Below are positions 37,966 to 38,962 of a stretch of DNA of 38,962 bases, in pieces (position 1 is the stretch's first letter; every line of letters starts with the position of its first letter). The position numbers were made by a program, and so were the translations under genes. The stretch comes from Candidatus Wolfebacteria bacterium (GTDB lineage Bacteria > Patescibacteriota > Minisyncoccia > Phycocordibacterales > NVSU01). Under the pieces are notes generated by a model. That model was not told where the DNA came from, did no database searches, and saw nothing but the letters and a program-made list of their open reading frames with translations. Location: positions 54 to 39,015 of the forward strand of contig NVSU01000011.1 in assembly GCA_002401345.1 (NCBI GenBank). Reading direction: 5' to 3'.

Positions 37966-38865
37966 ATGGCAAATAGGCACCTTTCAAGATCTATTGTTCT
38001 ACAAACTCTATTTGAGTGGGACTTTAATAATAAGAAAGACGATGAACTCGATATTATTCTCGATCGAGATATAAAAGAATTTGCTCCAGGCGTGGAGGAC
38101 TTTTCTTTTATGAAGGATCTTTCTAAACACATAATAAAGAAAAAGAAAGTAATTGATGAAATTATAGTAAAAGCTGCGCCCGAGTGGCCACTTGATAAAA
38201 TATCAGTAGTCGATCGAAATATTTTACGCATAGGTCTTTATGAGCTTTTATTTGGTGATCGCGAACAAGTTCCACCGAAAGTTGCCATCAACGAAGCTAT
38301 CGAACTTGCTAAAACATTTGGAGGCGAGAACAGTAGTAAATTCGTAAATGGAGTATTGGGTGCAGTGTATAAAGAAATCGGCGAGCCAGGAAAAGATGAT
38401 ACAAGAAAAAAGAAAAAAGAACCTATAGATATCTCTAAACTTCCTGTAGAGTTACTTGGTGGTGCGGTTGTATATAGTAGAGATGGTTCAGATATTTATC
38501 TTGCGCTTGTTCATGATGTATTTGGATTCTGGACACTTTCAAAAGGTCACATAGAAGAAGGTGAAGATGAGAAACAGGGAACTATTCGCGAAATAAAAGA
38601 GGAGATTGGACTGGATGTAAAAATTATAGAAAAACTAGGAGAAAATGAATATGTTGCATCTCATCCTGAAAAAGGTAAAATACGTAAACACGTGTCATAT
38701 TTTTTGACCGAGGCACCGTACAAGGAACTTACATTAGGAAGTTCTGGTGGTCTCGATGATACAAGGTGGTTTACGCTTGACGAAATAGGGAGTCTTAAAA
38801 TTTATGACGATATCGTCCCGCTTTTGACCCAAGCAATTGAAATTATTAGTTTAGAAAAAAAATAA
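37966..38865 (+). CDS. nusB: NusB antitermination factor fused to a NUDIX hydrolase
   Basis: 299 residues, about twice a normal NusB. Residues 1-145 are NusB: SRSIVLQTLFEWDF, VVDRNILRIGLYELLF, PPKVAINEAIELAKTFGGENSSKFVNGVLGAV. A Lys-rich linker (DDTRKKKKEP) leads to a NUDIX domain. Its box GHIEEGEDEKQGTIREIKEEIGL (from residue 194) fits Gx5Ex7REUxEExGU exactly. NusB binds boxA of rRNA with NusE (uS10) for antitermination; NUDIX enzymes hydrolyse nucleoside diphosphate derivatives, here possibly diadenosine polyphosphates or capped RNA ends. TACAAT ends 8 bp before the ATG (leaderless). Confidence 0.93.
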   Translation: MANRHLSRSIVLQTLFEWDFNNKKDDELDIILDRDIKEFAPGVEDFSFMKDLSKHIIKKKKVIDEIIVKAAPEWPLDKISVVDRNILRIGLYELLFGDREQVPPKVAINEAIELAKTFGGENSSKFVNGVLGAVYKEIGEPGKDDTRKKKKEPIDISKLPVELLGGAVVYSRDGSDIYLALVHDVFGFWTLSKGHIEEGEDEKQGTIREIKEEIGLDVKIIEKLGENEYVASHPEKGKIRKHVSYFLTEAPYKELTLGSSGGLDDTRWFTLDEIGSLKIYDDIVPLLTQAIEIISLEKK

Positions 38866-38888
38866 GCGAAGCGAACTTTATTTTTCTT

Positions 38889-38962
38889 AACCCCAGTGAA
38901 ATGATTTTCAACCTGAAAATCATTCTTCAAAATAATTTTATAATTATAAAATTATTTTGAAG
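38889..38962. repeat. Three-way-junction palindromic element, copy B (cut by window end)
   Basis: AACCCCAGTGAAAT, then hairpin ATGATTTTCA-acc-TGAAAATCAT, then a perfect 38-bp palindrome CTTCAAAATAATTTTATAA/TTATAAAATTATTTTGAAG reaching the last base. The outer left arm equals that of copy A (2767). The closing arm ATTTCAC is expected immediately after the window. Confidence 0.75.

Overview
The window looks like a chromosomal segment of a Candidate Phyla Radiation bacterium (Patescibacteria, most likely Parcubacteria-type). It is AT-rich. Several essential proteins are trimmed: ThrS lacks the TGS domain, PheS lacks the N-terminal coiled coil, and PheT lacks the tRNA-binding domain. The 23S rRNA carries introns and expansion hairpins and is not linked to a 16S gene. 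Many genes have a -10 box 6-9 nt before the ATG, as in leaderless transcription. The lineage call is inferred from these traits; no 16S rRNA is present to test it.

Layout. 1-1.2 kb: end of a surface-protein gene and a small membrane protein. 1.2-1.9 kb: a REP-associated (RAYT) transposase bracketed by 11-18 bp-arm palindromes, with a third copy inside the gene. 1.9-3.5 kb: rplJ-rplL behind an L10 leader and terminator. 3.5-5.7 kb: membrane and regulatory genes. 5.7-10.2 kb: a 23S-5S operon with its own promoter, an attenuator-like leader, two group I introns, two related hairpin insertions, and a 277-bp structured insert in the 23S-5S spacer. 10.2-18 kb: two uncharacterised proteins, then rodA, a VanX-like dipeptidase, folD, a PAP2 phosphatase, secD and secF (envelope growth and export). 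18-24 kb: small membrane proteins, lemA-htpX, a scarred tRNA-Ser locus, msrB and membrane proteins. 24-30 kb: a UvrD-type helicase-nuclease, pheS and pheT. 30-32.7 kb: two secreted proteins. 32.8-38.9 kb: gyrB, small proteins, thrS (minus strand), rpmF and a NusB-NUDIX fusion.

The most striking feature is a dense set of small non-coding palindromic insertions from several unrelated families. (1) About 120-bp MITE-like elements with termini TCCCGTTAGAGAT/ATCTCTAACGGGA and 4-bp TNNA target duplications. At two loci they sit exactly on a start codon and rebuild the ATG from their own last base plus the duplicated TG. (2) A sister family with TCCCGTAGT...ACTACGGGA ends. (3) A three-way-junction element (CCCCAGTGAAAT - hairpin - hairpin - ATTTCAC) upstream of rplL and cut by the window end. 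(4) 16-bp CGCCAGCTGGCG palindromes sitting in frame in thrS and rplL. (5) A CCGCC..GGCGAGAC hairpin repeat in frame in msrB. (6) RAYT palindromes. (7) Hairpin inserts in two 23S helices. Several of these sit in frame inside conserved genes, which suggests that selection filters small palindromes for tolerated positions.

No CRISPR array, prophage, replication origin or 16S gene was seen.
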